Shown piece by piece: positions 53,726 to 63,347 of a DNA stretch of 64,000 bases. The position numbers and the translations under genes were made by a program. The notes beneath the pieces are model-generated. The model was given only the letters and a program-made list of their open reading frames with translations. It was not told the origin of the DNA and searched no databases. Source of the DNA: UBA6168 sp964423205 (GTDB taxonomy: Bacteria; Bacteroidota; Bacteroidia; Chitinophagales; Saprospiraceae); the NCBI GenBank assembly GCA_964423205.1, contig CAYRDX010000016.1, positions 1 through 64,000 on the forward strand, in the 5' to 3' direction. Position 1 is the first letter of the stretch. Each line of letters begins with the position of its first letter.

Positions 53726-53830
53726 CTTTTCACAGTAGCAAAATAAAAGCATCCCACTCCATCATATCAGGAAACTGGCTTCTTATGATGAAGCGTTTTT
53801 AGAATTGGAGCATTTAATGGATAATAAATT

Positions 53831-56221
53831 TCATCGGGAAATGAACACCCTGCCACTTTTTATGATGTAACCAGCACTACGGATTCGATAGAAATACTGG
53901 CCATCCGGCCAGTCAATACAAGTTATTTTGGTGGTCTGGCGATTTGTGAGATTTTCACTATGGACCTGGATTCCAAGTGAGTTAAAGACCTGAACTTCTG
54001 TTTTATGCGATTTATCAGGCAAAGCACTGAAGCTTATTTCAAACCAATCTCTGGCTGGGTTAGGTGTCACAGCCACTTCAAAATCCTTTTTGAACAATGA
54101 TAGAGTGGATGTACTCCCGTCTTTTCCAAGAACAGTCAATTGAAAATCATCGAAATAGAAACCATCCTTATTCACAGCCTCATCTGCTTTCATTCTGAAC
54201 AGAAAGCGTAAAGATGTACTGTCCCCAGACAGGTACTCAGTCAGGTCTATTTCTTCTTTTACCCAAAATGGCTGAATACCATCGTACAGTGGTTGATTGT
54301 ACACCTGTGAATAAGTCCCGTTTTCCGTGTACTTGCCGCACAAGGGCTGGAATTGCCCACCATTTACAGAAAGCATAACCATGGCATAGTCTTCATCTTC
54401 CTCGATATCCCATCTTGCCCAAAAGGACAATATTACAGCCTTTGCACTCTTTACTTTTAAATCTTCTTTGAGTGTTATTTCACTTAAAGTATTTGGTTTA
54501 TAGGGGCTGCCCGGTGAATCAGTAATGGAATAAGATGCTGAATAAAAATGTTCCGCTGTTAATCCCCACTGCCCAAAAACTGTCCAATTATTCAGGTTAG
54601 TAACTGAATCTGAGAATGCTATTACTGCCTTGTCGGAATAAACCTTGCTAATTGGAAACCGGAAAGTGTATAAACCATTATCAACCAATAATTCCAGATG
54701 AATGCTGTCACCATTTTTGACTGTCGAATGCAATTCAAAGGGAATACTTCCTCCAGCCTCATCAAACTGTTCCAGTTGAAATTTCAACTCATCGCCGATG
54801 GAAAGAAGTTTTCCATTTTTGGATATGAGATTAACAGAAACTGGCCCGCCCCTGAGTCCCAAACGTCGGAGCAGGACAGCCACCTTGCTCTCTTTACTCG
54901 TGATAAATGGACTATCGGAATGCCTTAATTCATTGTAGTTCAGGAGCAAATGGGCAACAGACATATTCATGCCGAAAGCTTCTTTGTTTAGTCCATCAAT
55001 CTGGTTCCTGGCAGGCCAGAACCCGTGTTGTGCGGAACCAATTTCAGGAGTAAATGCAAATATCCGCGCTTTCAAAGTAGTATCTCCGTACATCCAGTCA
55101 TCGGAGGTGCCATTGGCGGTGTAACCCAAAGTCCGTGTGGATAAACCAAAATTATACGCATTGTCTTGCGACATCAACTCCGCCCAGGTCCGGAAGACCT
55201 GTTGGTGAGTGGTTACAGAATCGGCAAAAGACCATGGAAAAAGCAACGCATTACCAAAGGTATGATGATTGAGTGCAATCTGAAATTGATGGTCTTTGCA
55301 AAATTTTGTCATCAACTGGGTTTCGGGTTCCGACTCAGGGAGTATCCCTCTGTAAGTCTGTGATTCAGATGAAGAAGAAGACCCAAGTTCATCGTAACCC
55401 CATTCAAAATCGTAGTTGCGGTTAACATCTACTCCAAAAGAACCATCCTGGTTATTGCGCCGGTTTTTTCGCCAAAATCCTCCTCCCGCCGGATTGGTTT
55501 GTTCATTATAAATGTATCCGTCGGGATTGATGCAGGGCACAAAGTACAGCTCTGTATTATCAACTAAATACCGGACTTCTGGATCAGTTTCATAGTTTTC
55601 GAGCAGATACCACATGAAAAACAACAACTGTGAAAGACTGTTAGGTTCCCGGGCATGATGTAATGCGGTGTAAAGCGCTTCAGGCTCATCTTCGTCTTTT
55701 TTGGGGTTGTCCGAAATCTTTACCCAGTAAACAAAACGGCCCTCATGAGTCAATAGTGTGGAATCGATGGGCTGCCGTTTTCTAAAAATTTTCGGGTAGC
55801 GGGCAGCCATTGTGTCGAGCACATCAAGAAGTTCCTGATAGGTATGATACCCTCCCATGCTGCCGTAAGTGTATTGTCTTGGTGTACTTAAAGTAGGGTA
55901 AAGCTCAGAACCGCTGCACGAAGATTGCGTTCGGCTATCCACAGAAAATTCAGCATTCTTTCTGACTAATTCATCTTGTAAATCAGCTACAAGGACTTCT
56001 GATAAGAATCCGGCCGTTTCAATTTGTCTCAACTCCGTTTCGCTAAACTCACTGATCAGAAATTTTTCTGGCTGGTAAATCCCATGTGTAACATCTATTC
56101 CCAGAGAAGCCAATTTTAAAATGGTGTTTTCTGAAGTAAGCCAGACTTTGACGCGGGAATGTGTTTGAGCAAGAGTGCTCAGACTTAGTAGTGTGATAAT
56201 CAGCAGCCCTACAAGGCGCAT
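53831..56221 (-). CDS. Secreted M14 zinc carboxypeptidase with T9SS sorting domain
   Basis: A 796-residue exported protein. The signal peptide (MRLVGLLIITLLSLSTLAQ) precedes a pro-region to about residue 115. An M14 carboxypeptidase domain at about 120-430 has the zinc motif LHHAREP (His, Glu), the substrate-binding NRRNNQ and VDVNRNYDFEW, the third zinc ligand in ALNHHTFGN and the catalytic Glu in FTPEIGSAQ. A beta-sandwich region of about 270 residues follows. The end is a type A T9SS sorting domain (VTPNPARDWFEISF ... WPDGQYFYRI). I chose the ATG at 56221, which starts the signal peptide. The enzyme likely trims peptides outside the cell. Confidence 0.9.
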   Translation of the reverse strand: MRLVGLLIITLLSLSTLAQTHSRVKVWLTSENTILKLASLGIDVTHGIYQPEKFLISEFSETELRQIETAGFLSEVLVADLQDELVRKNAEFSVDSRTQSSCSGSELYPTLSTPRQYTYGSMGGYHTYQELLDVLDTMAARYPKIFRKRQPIDSTLLTHEGRFVYWVKISDNPKKDEDEPEALYTALHHAREPNSLSQLLFFMWYLLENYETDPEVRYLVDNTELYFVPCINPDGYIYNEQTNPAGGGFWRKNRRNNQDGSFGVDVNRNYDFEWGYDELGSSSSSESQTYRGILPESEPETQLMTKFCKDHQFQIALNHHTFGNALLFPWSFADSVTTHQQVFRTWAELMSQDNAYNFGLSTRTLGYTANGTSDDWMYGDTTLKARIFAFTPEIGSAQHGFWPARNQIDGLNKEAFGMNMSVAHLLLNYNELRHSDSPFITSKESKVAVLLRRLGLRGGPVSVNLISKNGKLLSIGDELKFQLEQFDEAGGSIPFELHSTVKNGDSIHLELLVDNGLYTFRFPISKVYSDKAVIAFSDSVTNLNNWTVFGQWGLTAEHFYSASYSITDSPGSPYKPNTLSEITLKEDLKVKSAKAVILSFWARWDIEEDEDYAMVMLSVNGGQFQPLCGKYTENGTYSQVYNQPLYDGIQPFWVKEEIDLTEYLSGDSTSLRFLFRMKADEAVNKDGFYFDDFQLTVLGKDGSTSTLSLFKKDFEVAVTPNPARDWFEISFSALPDKSHKTEVQVFNSLGIQVHSENLTNRQTTKITCIDWPDGQYFYRIRSAGYIIKSGRVFISR

Positions 56222-56355
56222 AGTCTGAATGTTTACCGGGTTTAACACAAGGCAGTAAAAGTAGTTGAAAGAGGTATAACCAAAGTATCAATTCCGCCAG
56301 TTTGCAAATAATATCATTAGTCAACTATATGATCGCCTGCACATCTCAAAAACAA

Positions 56356-56383
56356 CACCCCGTACTTCAATAAGCCCGGGGTG
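56356..56383 (-). terminator. Terminator after the TonB-dependent receptor gene
   Basis: CACCCCG (56356-56362) pairs with CGGGGTG (56377-56383) around 14 bases. T-rich tails lie on both sides (TTGTTTTTG on the minus strand). It lies 40 bases after the receptor stop. Confidence 0.7.
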
Positions 56384-56422
56384 CGTTTTTTCTTTTGCGA
56401 ACTGGATTATTCGTTACCATTC

Positions 56423-58900
56423 TCAGAAATTCCTTTCCTCACCCGCTTTTTGGTCGTTGTTATTCACTTTACTGCGTCTTTCTTTCGATTTGAAATCGAG
56501 CTTGCCAAAGCGATAACTGAAGCTGGCAGAATAGGAGCGGAATGGAAACTCAAAGTTGGAATACTGTCGGAAACCATTTCCGGAGAGGTCTGAACTGAAA
56601 TTCAGGCTTTTGTGAAACAGGTTTGCAATGCGGATTCCAACGCTTCCTCTTTTTCCAAAAATATCTTTTTGAAGACCGAGATTGTACATCCAGAACGTGG
56701 CCTGGCTACCCTGCAAAGTAACCCTTGGACTGCGCAGCATCGCAAAAACCTCCATTTTCATATCCCAAGGCAGTGTCAGGGTGGAGCCGACATTTCCGTT
56801 GAATTCGAATCCCTGATTGGATGCATCTTTACCAGCAACAATTCCGCTAACGTCAACTCTTCTTATATCGACGTTTCCTCTAAGTTGAAAAATCTTTTTC
56901 AGCGTACCTGATACAAAAAAGTTAAGTCCAACAGAATTATCATTGCCAACATTATCAAAAGTAGTGCGTGATATGCCGGCAGCATCCACAGACAGGATGT
57001 TCTGAATAATTCCTTCCGTATGCCTGTAATATATCGAGCCATTCATGACCACGCCCTTGACAAATGTATTGTAAGCCAATTCAACGTTGTCTGTTAGTTC
57101 AGGGCTGATTTCAGGATTTCCAAAAGAAATATTGTTGCGGTCTTCCTGATTTACATAAGGGTTAATGAATCGCAGGCTCGGCCTCTGAATCCTTTTGTTA
57201 TAGCTCAGTCTGATGTTGGAAAACTGGTTCATTTTCCTTGACAGAATAATGCTGGGAAGTAAATTATCATAATCGTTGGTGAATTCTGTGTCACTCACCA
57301 GGTAGTTACCAATAATATTCGTTCTTTCATATCGCATTCCAGCAACCAACCCATAAACATCTGCAAAACTCCATGTTAGTGAAGTGTAGGCAGAGTAAAC
57401 ATCCTGACCATAGTTGAACTCATCTGAACGGCTCGCATCTCTTGCATAAGTCTGCTGGACAGCATTAAGCGTATCAAACCTGAAATCGCTGTCAATTGAC
57501 CTGAAAACTCCTTTTAGACCAGTTTCTAATTTCAGTTTTTTGGAAAATGGATAGATGTAATCTACCTGTAGAGTTGTTTCCAGGTTGTTTCCATCGTTTT
57601 GCCCTTTTTCATTTATAAGCAGGTAATCGAAATTACCTGACTGATTTAAGATACTCATGGCATCGTCCTGGTTGCCGCTTAGCTGTACACCCATACTGAA
57701 TTCCTTCTCGGAATTGGGAAATGTGCGCCGATAATCCGTATTCCAGTCAAAACCGGAATTTAAAGTCTCTGATAAAGAATTCCTGGATGACTCCTGTAAC
57801 CAATTTTTGGAAGGATCAGAAAACCTGGCTGTAGTGATTCCCTCTCTGTCAAATCCAAAACCTCTGAATGAAATGTTAGAGTTGATGCTGTTGTAGGCAT
57901 TGATGTCGTAATAGGCACCAAATGAGCCATGGAATCCGACACGTTGCGTAGCAGCTACACCATTTTGAATAAGGGACCTAACAGAGGAGCCAATAGTATC
58001 AGTCCTTTCAAAAGTAAAATTTCCATCTCTATTAGGTGACCAAACACCAAAGCCACCACCATTTACTCCAAACCTACCTTTTGCGGCATTCAGATTGGCA
58101 GACATGGTGCTTTGCCGGTCACCCGGAGCTATATTAATATTTGCCGTGTAACCGTCAACCTGTTTCTTTTTGGTGATGATGTTGATGATACCGGCGCTAC
58201 CTTCTCCTTCGTATTTTGCCGAAGGAACAGTTAATACTTCAACGCTTTTGATTTGGTCAGCAGGAAACATCTTCAAGGCATCGGCCAGGTTATTTGAAAA
58301 CATGCCGCTCGGTTTGCCGTTGATCAGAATTTTGATGTTGGTAGAACCCCTCAGGGAAACATTTCCATCGAGGTCAACTGACAGCAGGGGGACTTTGCGC
58401 AAAACATCAGTAGCATCACCTGAACCAAGTGTTACGTCCTTTTCTGCATTATAAACTATCCGGTCAACCTTGTTTTCATATAGTGCTGCTTCACCCTTAA
58501 CTGTTACAGTTTCCAGGACAACATCTAATGGACTTAGGTTAATACGGTCAAGGCTAACATCCGGTTTGGTTGGAGTCAGTTCCACGTTAGAAATTACCAT
58601 TGGCTGATAGCCAACAAAAGATACGTGTACATTATACTTGCCAAGCTTGACGGAGGGGAACTTAAAGCTTCCTTTCTCATCACTTACAGTTCCATCGGCT
58701 TCTTTTCCATCTGATACTTTTATCAAAACCACGGAGGCATAGTCAATTGGGGTGCCGGATTGTCCGTCTGTAATTTCTCCAACTATCCTTCCGGTGATGG
58801 AGGAAGAAGCAGCAGCCGACCATCCTCCGGGGGTCATTTGCTGGGCAAAAAGCAGATTGGCAGCAGCTATCAAAGCTGCAATCATCAAGGGTTTTTTCAT
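56423..58900 (-). CDS. TonB-dependent outer-membrane receptor
   Basis: An 825-residue protein of the outer-membrane beta-barrel family with a carboxypeptidase-regulatory-like N-terminal domain. The signal peptide (MKKPLMIAALIAAANLLFAQ) precedes that domain at about residues 35-115 (GRIVGEITDGQSGTPIDYASVVL). The plug is at about 120-245 (DATDVLRKVPLLSVDLDGNVSLRGS, KYEGEGSAGIINIITKK), and the barrel runs to the C-terminus (ends with aromatic strands RSYSASFSYRFG). It takes up an unknown substrate with TonB energy. Directly upstream lies a decayed paralogue of equal length, showing tandem duplication. A 22-bp palindrome lies 167 bases upstream of the start. Confidence 0.92.
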   Translation of the reverse strand: MKKPLMIAALIAAANLLFAQQMTPGGWSAAASSSITGRIVGEITDGQSGTPIDYASVVLIKVSDGKEADGTVSDEKGSFKFPSVKLGKYNVHVSFVGYQPMVISNVELTPTKPDVSLDRINLSPLDVVLETVTVKGEAALYENKVDRIVYNAEKDVTLGSGDATDVLRKVPLLSVDLDGNVSLRGSTNIKILINGKPSGMFSNNLADALKMFPADQIKSVEVLTVPSAKYEGEGSAGIINIITKKKQVDGYTANINIAPGDRQSTMSANLNAAKGRFGVNGGGFGVWSPNRDGNFTFERTDTIGSSVRSLIQNGVAATQRVGFHGSFGAYYDINAYNSINSNISFRGFGFDREGITTARFSDPSKNWLQESSRNSLSETLNSGFDWNTDYRRTFPNSEKEFSMGVQLSGNQDDAMSILNQSGNFDYLLINEKGQNDGNNLETTLQVDYIYPFSKKLKLETGLKGVFRSIDSDFRFDTLNAVQQTYARDASRSDEFNYGQDVYSAYTSLTWSFADVYGLVAGMRYERTNIIGNYLVSDTEFTNDYDNLLPSIILSRKMNQFSNIRLSYNKRIQRPSLRFINPYVNQEDRNNISFGNPEISPELTDNVELAYNTFVKGVVMNGSIYYRHTEGIIQNILSVDAAGISRTTFDNVGNDNSVGLNFFVSGTLKKIFQLRGNVDIRRVDVSGIVAGKDASNQGFEFNGNVGSTLTLPWDMKMEVFAMLRSPRVTLQGSQATFWMYNLGLQKDIFGKRGSVGIRIANLFHKSLNFSSDLSGNGFRQYSNFEFPFRSYSASFSYRFGKLDFKSKERRSKVNNNDQKAGEERNF

Positions 58901-59066
58901 TGTTACTAAATTAGTTATCGAAAAATTAGGTGTATCTAATAGATTATTGTGTAAACTGGGGAAATGAAATAAATCCTCTTTTCACCAGTAATTTCAACCG
59001 AATCAAAAATTCGATGGGCTGTTTAACACCCGACTTGAAATAAGGTTTAGTATTTTCCTGACAATC

Positions 59067-59088
59067 TTGTGACAAAAATTTGTCACAA
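59067..59088. promoter_or_regulatory. 22-bp palindrome upstream of the receptor gene
   Basis: TTGTGACAAA (59067-59076), AA, then TTTGTCACAA (59079-59088), a perfect 10-bp inverted repeat. It is placed between the pseudogene and the intact receptor start at 58900, where a transcription factor would bind. The binding protein is unknown. Confidence 0.6.
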
Positions 59089-59137
59089 ATTTAAACTCAG
59101 TATGGGCTGGGAATTTGGATGAAAATCAGGAAGGCAA

Positions 59138-59172
59138 AAGAGGTGGCATCACTCATTCTAATGCCACCTCTT
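59138..59172 (-). terminator. Terminator after the receptor pseudogene
   Basis: AAGAGGTGGCAT (59138-59149) and ATGCCACCTCTT (59161-59172) pair perfectly over 12 bp with an 11-base loop. It starts 12 bases after the pseudogene stop, on the minus strand side followed by TTTTGCC. Confidence 0.9.
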
Positions 59173-59183
59173 GTCTGTTTGGA

Positions 59184-60874
59184 TTAGAAGTTATTTTCTT
59201 CAAGAACTTTTTGGTCTGTGTTGTTGACCTTATTTTTTCTTTCTTTCTGTTTAAAATCGAGTTTGCCAAATTTGTAACTGAAACTCGCCGAATAGGACCG
59301 GAATGGGTAATCAAATTTCCAGCTTTGGCTGAATCCCTCACCGGAATAGTCGGAGCCAAATTCTATTGATTTATGAAAGAGATTGGCTATTCTGACGCCA
59401 ATGCTTCCTCGTTTGCCAAATACATTTTTCTGTAGTCCAAGGTTATACATCCAGAAATCTGATTGAGTTCCCTGTAAAGTGATTTGAGGGCTTCGCAGCA
59501 TCGTAAATACTTCTGCCCTTAAATCCCAGGGCAGTGTAATAGTTGATCCAACATGTGCCAAATAAGTTAGTCCGCTGTTACTGGCTTCTTTGCCGGAAAT
59601 AAATCCATCGACATTGACTTGCCGGAGTTCAATGTATCCCCTCATCTGGAAAATCTTTTTCACTGTACCGGACAGGAAGATATTGGCACCAAAAGACTTG
59701 TCGGTTCCCACGTTGTCATAAGTTGTCCTTGAAACACCAGCTGCATCCACGGTCACCACATTTTGGATGATGTCATTGGTCTGTCGGAAGAATGCATTTG
59801 AACTGATTACTACACCTTTTATATAAGATGAGTAACCCAATTCGAAATTATTTGAAATCTCAGGGCTTAACTCCGGGTTGCCAAAGGAAATGTTCTGACG
59901 ATCTTCCTGATTCGAGTAAGGATTGATGAATGTGAGACTTGGGTGCTGTATCCGTTTGTTGTAGCTCAATCTCAGATTGGTAAACATGTTTAACTTACGA
60001 GATAAAATCACACTCGGTAAGAAGTTATCTTTTTGAGGACACTTTAGCGGTGTACCTCTTGTCGGGATAAAATCACACTCGGTAAGAAGTTATCGTAGTC
60101 GTTGCTGAATTCAGTGTCATCAAAAAGATATTCACCGGAGATACCCGTCCTCTCGTACCTCAAGCCAGAAATCAGACTGTACAGGTCATTAATCTTCCAG
60201 TGAATTGAAACATAACCAGAATAAACGTTTTGACCATAATTAAATTCGTCAGATCGCCTGCGGTCGAGTACATACACATTCCGCACTCTATTTAAAGTAT
60301 CGTAGGTAAAATCGCTGTTAATAGCACGAGCGATTCCCTTTATCCCTGTCTCCAGTTTAGCTTTCTTAGATAGCGGTAAGATATAATCCAATTGCAGGGT
60401 GTATTCCAGATTGTTACCGTCGTTCTGACTTTTCTCATCCCGTAGCAGAAAATCATAGTTTCCAGTCTGACTAATCAGATTTTCAGAATCTTCTACGTTG
60501 CTGCTGGCCTGAAATCCAAGGCTGAACTCTTTTTCTGACTTTGGAAAAGTGCGTCGATTGTCTGTATTCCAATCAAATCCGGAGTTCAGGTTTTCAGCAT
60601 CTGATTCCCTTTTCATCTCCATATTAAACATGTTGAAAGGGTCACTGAAATAGGAATTTCCTCCACCGTCACGTGTCAATTGGAATCCCCTGAAAGAGAT
60701 ATTTGAGTTGATGCTGTTGTACGCATTGATATCGTAAAATGCACCGAAGCCCCCCTGGTAACCGAATCGTTCGGTATCGTAGGTGCCATCCTGCACCATT
60801 CTTCGAACCAATGAACTAATGGTATCATTTCTCTCAAAAGAAAAATAACCATCCCGGGGTGGGCTCCAGGAGAG
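59184..60874 (-). pseudogene. Decayed TonB-dependent receptor paralogue
   Basis: The minus strand reads a barrel closely related to the intact receptor at 56423-58900. It starts at WSPPRDG (60868), which corresponds to residue 287 of that protein. The signal peptide, regulatory domain and plug are gone, and a TAG (60875-60877) sits just upstream. A 65-bp insertion at 60030-60094 shifts the frame: the two open parts are 60044-60811 and 59184-60011. Removing the 65 bases restores a colinear reading of 539 residues, exactly the length of the matching part of the intact protein. This is a non-functional remnant; a terminator follows its stop. Confidence 0.88.
60001..60094. repeat. 29-bp direct repeat with filler in the pseudogene
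   Basis: The 29 bases at 60001-60029 (GATAAAATCACACTCGG... to GAAGTTATC) recur exactly at 60066-60094. The 36 bases between them have no counterpart in the paralogue. Together they make the 65-bp frame-shifting insertion. Filler ends GAGGACAC and GTGTACCTC are partly inverted. Confidence 0.9.
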
Positions 60875-61424
60875 CTATTTTTCTGACAAAAGGGGATGTT
60901 TTAAGGTCAGACTTTTGGACTTGGCTTATGAAATTAACTCGATGCTGAAATTAAAAAGGATTACTGCACACCTTTGACTTCAGGCATCAATAGCAAACAG
61001 ATGTTCTTTTTGAAAGAGGGTTCCGTTGAGAATAACTTATAACTATTTGATAAACAAAGGAAAAGATATTCTAAGGTCAATACCACGAATCTGCATGTAT
61101 AGATGATTCTTTAGCTGGTATTTCCATTCGTTACGATTTTTAGCATACCCACAAAAAGCTATTTCTGTCTTTAGTGGAAGAATGATTCACTTCATTATCT
61201 TTCCATGACTTTTATCATCTTTCAACTGGGAGCCATTATCCATTTTTGCCCTGATTTTACGTTTTGGGATTTTAGTTACTAAATGTTTTGTTGTGGTAAC
61301 AAATGCTGCTCTGGTAGTATTTTTCAACAAGAAAATACAACAAAGGCGGGTAGAAACTACAGGGCAAAAATTTGGTTCTAACGTAAACAGATTTACAAGA
61401 TTATCTAAGTCAAATCAGTCAGTT
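60875..61424. other. Intergenic region between the pseudogene and the cytochrome cluster
   Basis: These 550 bases have no recognised gene. The minus strand has a stretch of about 45 open codons near 61190-61046 (LPLKTEIAFCGYAKNRNEW ... ISFPLFIK then stop) that may be a remnant of a lost gene. The inverted bases GCTC-CAGGA-GAGC mark the 5' break of the pseudogene. The promoter of the plus-strand cytochrome genes must lie on the right, but no clear element was found. Confidence 0.35.
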
Positions 61425-61814
61425 ATGTTGAAATCAAAAATCTTTCTTTACAGTACAATTGCCGTTTTTTCAGCAGTTGTCTTAGCCGGCTGTGTGTATG
61501 ATCAAATTCTTCCTGCAGAGCCAGATCCTGGGGTTGTGTACAGTTTCCAAAATGACATAATGCCTATTTTCAACGCGGCTTGCAATACACCGGGTTGCCA
61601 TATTCCAGGCGGTCCACCGCCCGATCTTTCCCCAGCAAATGCGTATAACGCCTTATTTAAGGGTAATTACATTAACCTTGACAAGCCCGATGCAAGTGAA
61701 TTGTATCAATGGATGAAAGGTACCAGAAGATTGCCCATGCCACTTTCCGGTCCTAATTCCGAGTACAATGTCAAGGTACTTGGATGGATTACCCAAGGTG
61801 CGAAAAACAATTGA
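61425..61814 (+). CDS. Lipoprotein with CxxxxCH cytochrome-like motif
   Basis: A 129-residue lipoprotein (lipobox LAGC, Cys23), starting at ATG 61425; an upstream in-frame ATG at 61293 would precede the signal by 44 residues. The mature part reads SFQNDIMPIFNAAC, then CNTPGCHIPGGPPPDLS (Cys53, Cys58, His59), the arrangement of cytochrome c-like lipoproteins with four bases between the cysteines in place of two. The MPLSGPNSEY near the end could supply a Met ligand (Met110 region). Heme attachment to CxxxxCH is possible but unproved. It opens the plus-strand cytochrome cluster; the next gene is 56 bases on. Confidence 0.7.
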   Translation: MLKSKIFLYSTIAVFSAVVLAGCVYDQILPAEPDPGVVYSFQNDIMPIFNAACNTPGCHIPGGPPPDLSPANAYNALFKGNYINLDKPDASELYQWMKGTRRLPMPLSGPNSEYNVKVLGWITQGAKNN

Positions 61815-61870
61815 TGACCCCTGCAAGGGTTTCTTGACAATTTTTCAGAATGAAATAAAATTGAAAAAAG

Positions 61871-62767
61871 ATGAAAAATCATTTTTCCACTATACTGAAG
61901 ATTACTACTGGCCTGCTTCTGATTGTAGGTTTCAGCTCCAATATTTTTGCACAGGACGAAGAAGAAGGTGGCAAGGTTAAAGACCTGCGTCCTGTTCGCA
62001 ATACATTTGAAAGCATCATACTGATTGACAACCAAACAGTCGACGTACCCATTAAAGGTACCTTCGAATGGGATATCCTGCACCGCTTTGGTACTGTAAA
62101 TAAAGGCTTTGATGATCTTTTTGGTTTTTATGCCCCTTCGAACATCAGACTGGGCTTCTACTATGTACCAGTAAACAACCTTATGGTAGGCTTTGGTTTG
62201 ACAAAAACCAATCTCACTTGGGACCTGAATGCCAAATATGCCATCCTCAGGCAGGCAAGATCAGGTGGGATGCCGGTCAGTCTTACCTATTTTGCCAGCA
62301 TGGGCATTGACTCAAGAGCAGCCAAGAATTTTGTAAAAAGCACCGACAGATTATCCTATTTCCATCAATTGATGCTGGGAAGAAAGTTTAATGACAAATT
62401 ATCGATCCAGCTTTCCGGTAGCTTTGCACACATGAACGTAGTGCCCGCTTTTAAAGAAAACAACGAGGTATTTAACGAATACGAGCACGACAACTTTGGC
62501 CTTTCGTTAATAGCAAAGTACAAAGTGGGAGAATGGGTAAATCTGATTTTCAATTACGACAGGACTCTGACCAAACACCTTACTTTGGACCCAAAACCAA
62601 ACATTGCGTTTGGCGTGGAATTAACTTCCAGTGCCCACCAATTCCAGATTTTCGCTGGAAACTATTATGGCATAATCCCGCAGCGCAATCTATTATTCAA
62701 CAGGAACGACCCTGGAGAAGGGAATTTCCTGATTGGATTCAACATGACGCGGATATGGAATTTTTAA
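61871..62767 (+). CDS. Outer-membrane barrel protein, DUF5777-like
   Basis: A 298-residue protein with signal peptide MKNHFSTILKITTGLLLIVGFSSNIFAQ. The mature part is a series of amphipathic strands (GTFEWDILHRFGTVNKG, RLGFYYVPVNNLMVGFGLTK, HQFQIFAGNYYGIIPQRN) ending in aromatic Phe, as in outer-membrane barrels. The N-terminal ESIILIDNQTVDVPIKGTFEWDI and the position between cytochrome genes match my recollection of the DUF5777 family. Role unknown; it may be a conduit or scaffold for the cytochromes. Its start is preceded by no SD. Confidence 0.75.
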   Translation: MKNHFSTILKITTGLLLIVGFSSNIFAQDEEEGGKVKDLRPVRNTFESIILIDNQTVDVPIKGTFEWDILHRFGTVNKGFDDLFGFYAPSNIRLGFYYVPVNNLMVGFGLTKTNLTWDLNAKYAILRQARSGGMPVSLTYFASMGIDSRAAKNFVKSTDRLSYFHQLMLGRKFNDKLSIQLSGSFAHMNVVPAFKENNEVFNEYEHDNFGLSLIAKYKVGEWVNLIFNYDRTLTKHLTLDPKPNIAFGVELTSSAHQFQIFAGNYYGIIPQRNLLFNRNDPGEGNFLIGFNMTRIWNF

Positions 62768-62835
62768 TTTAGAATGACTCTGTTAGACTGACACCTCTTT
62801 TCATTAAAGGATGAGCTAACCATAAATTTTCTCTA

Positions 62836-63249
62836 ATGAAAAACGTATTTAAAACAGTTTCTGTCCTTTTAATGATTTCATTTTTTGCAGTGAACGTTGC
62901 ATCAGCTCAAAAGAAAGGAGGTCCGTGGAATGTGCCCGCTAACTATAAGGCGATGAAAAGCACTGTCAAGGCTGGTGATGCCTCAATAAACTCCGTTGGA
63001 AAATCACTTTACACCAAGCATTGTAAATCTTGCCATGGTGCCGCAGGTCTTGGAGACGGCCCAAAAGCTGCCAGCCTTAAGACTCACTGTGGTGATTTCT
63101 CATCTGCCAAATTCCAGGCATATTCTGACGGGGAGATTTATTACATGTCGTTTATCGGCCGTGATGAAATGCCCAATTACGAAAAGAAAATTCCCGATGA
63201 AGCTGACAGATGGGCAATTGTAGGCTTCATTCGTAAAATGAAGAAATAA
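62836..63249 (+). CDS. Periplasmic monoheme cytochrome c
   Basis: A 137-residue protein with signal peptide MKNVFKTVSVLLMISFFAVNVASAQ. The heme motif CKSCH lies at residues 63-67, followed by GLGDGPKAA as in small class I cytochromes, and the Met ligand is likely Met112 (GRDEMPNYE). It carries electrons in the periplasm. It follows the barrel gene by 68 bases and is closed by a terminator, so the multiheme gene that comes next has separate control or reads through. Confidence 0.9.
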   Translation: MKNVFKTVSVLLMISFFAVNVASAQKKGGPWNVPANYKAMKSTVKAGDASINSVGKSLYTKHCKSCHGAAGLGDGPKAASLKTHCGDFSSAKFQAYSDGEIYYMSFIGRDEMPNYEKKIPDEADRWAIVGFIRKMKK

Positions 63250-63264
63250 CAGTAAAAAATCAAA

Positions 63265-63297
63265 GGGGTGTTCAATTCTCATTGAGCACCCTCTTTC
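63265..63297 (+). terminator. Terminator after the monoheme cytochrome gene
   Basis: GGGTGTTCAA (63266-63275) pairs with TTGAGCACCC (63282-63291) around 6 bases with one wobble, followed by TCTTTCT. It lies 16 bases after the stop codon and 50 bases before the multiheme start. Confidence 0.7.
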
Positions 63298-63347
63298 TAC
63301 TGTGATATTTCTATTCATCCCTTTCCCCACACTTATACTGTATCAAG

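Noticed and set aside
59067..59088. CRP/FNR binding site
   Set aside because: TGTGA and TCACA are present, but the gap between them is 10 bases and the CRP consensus needs 6, so I list it only as an unassigned palindrome.
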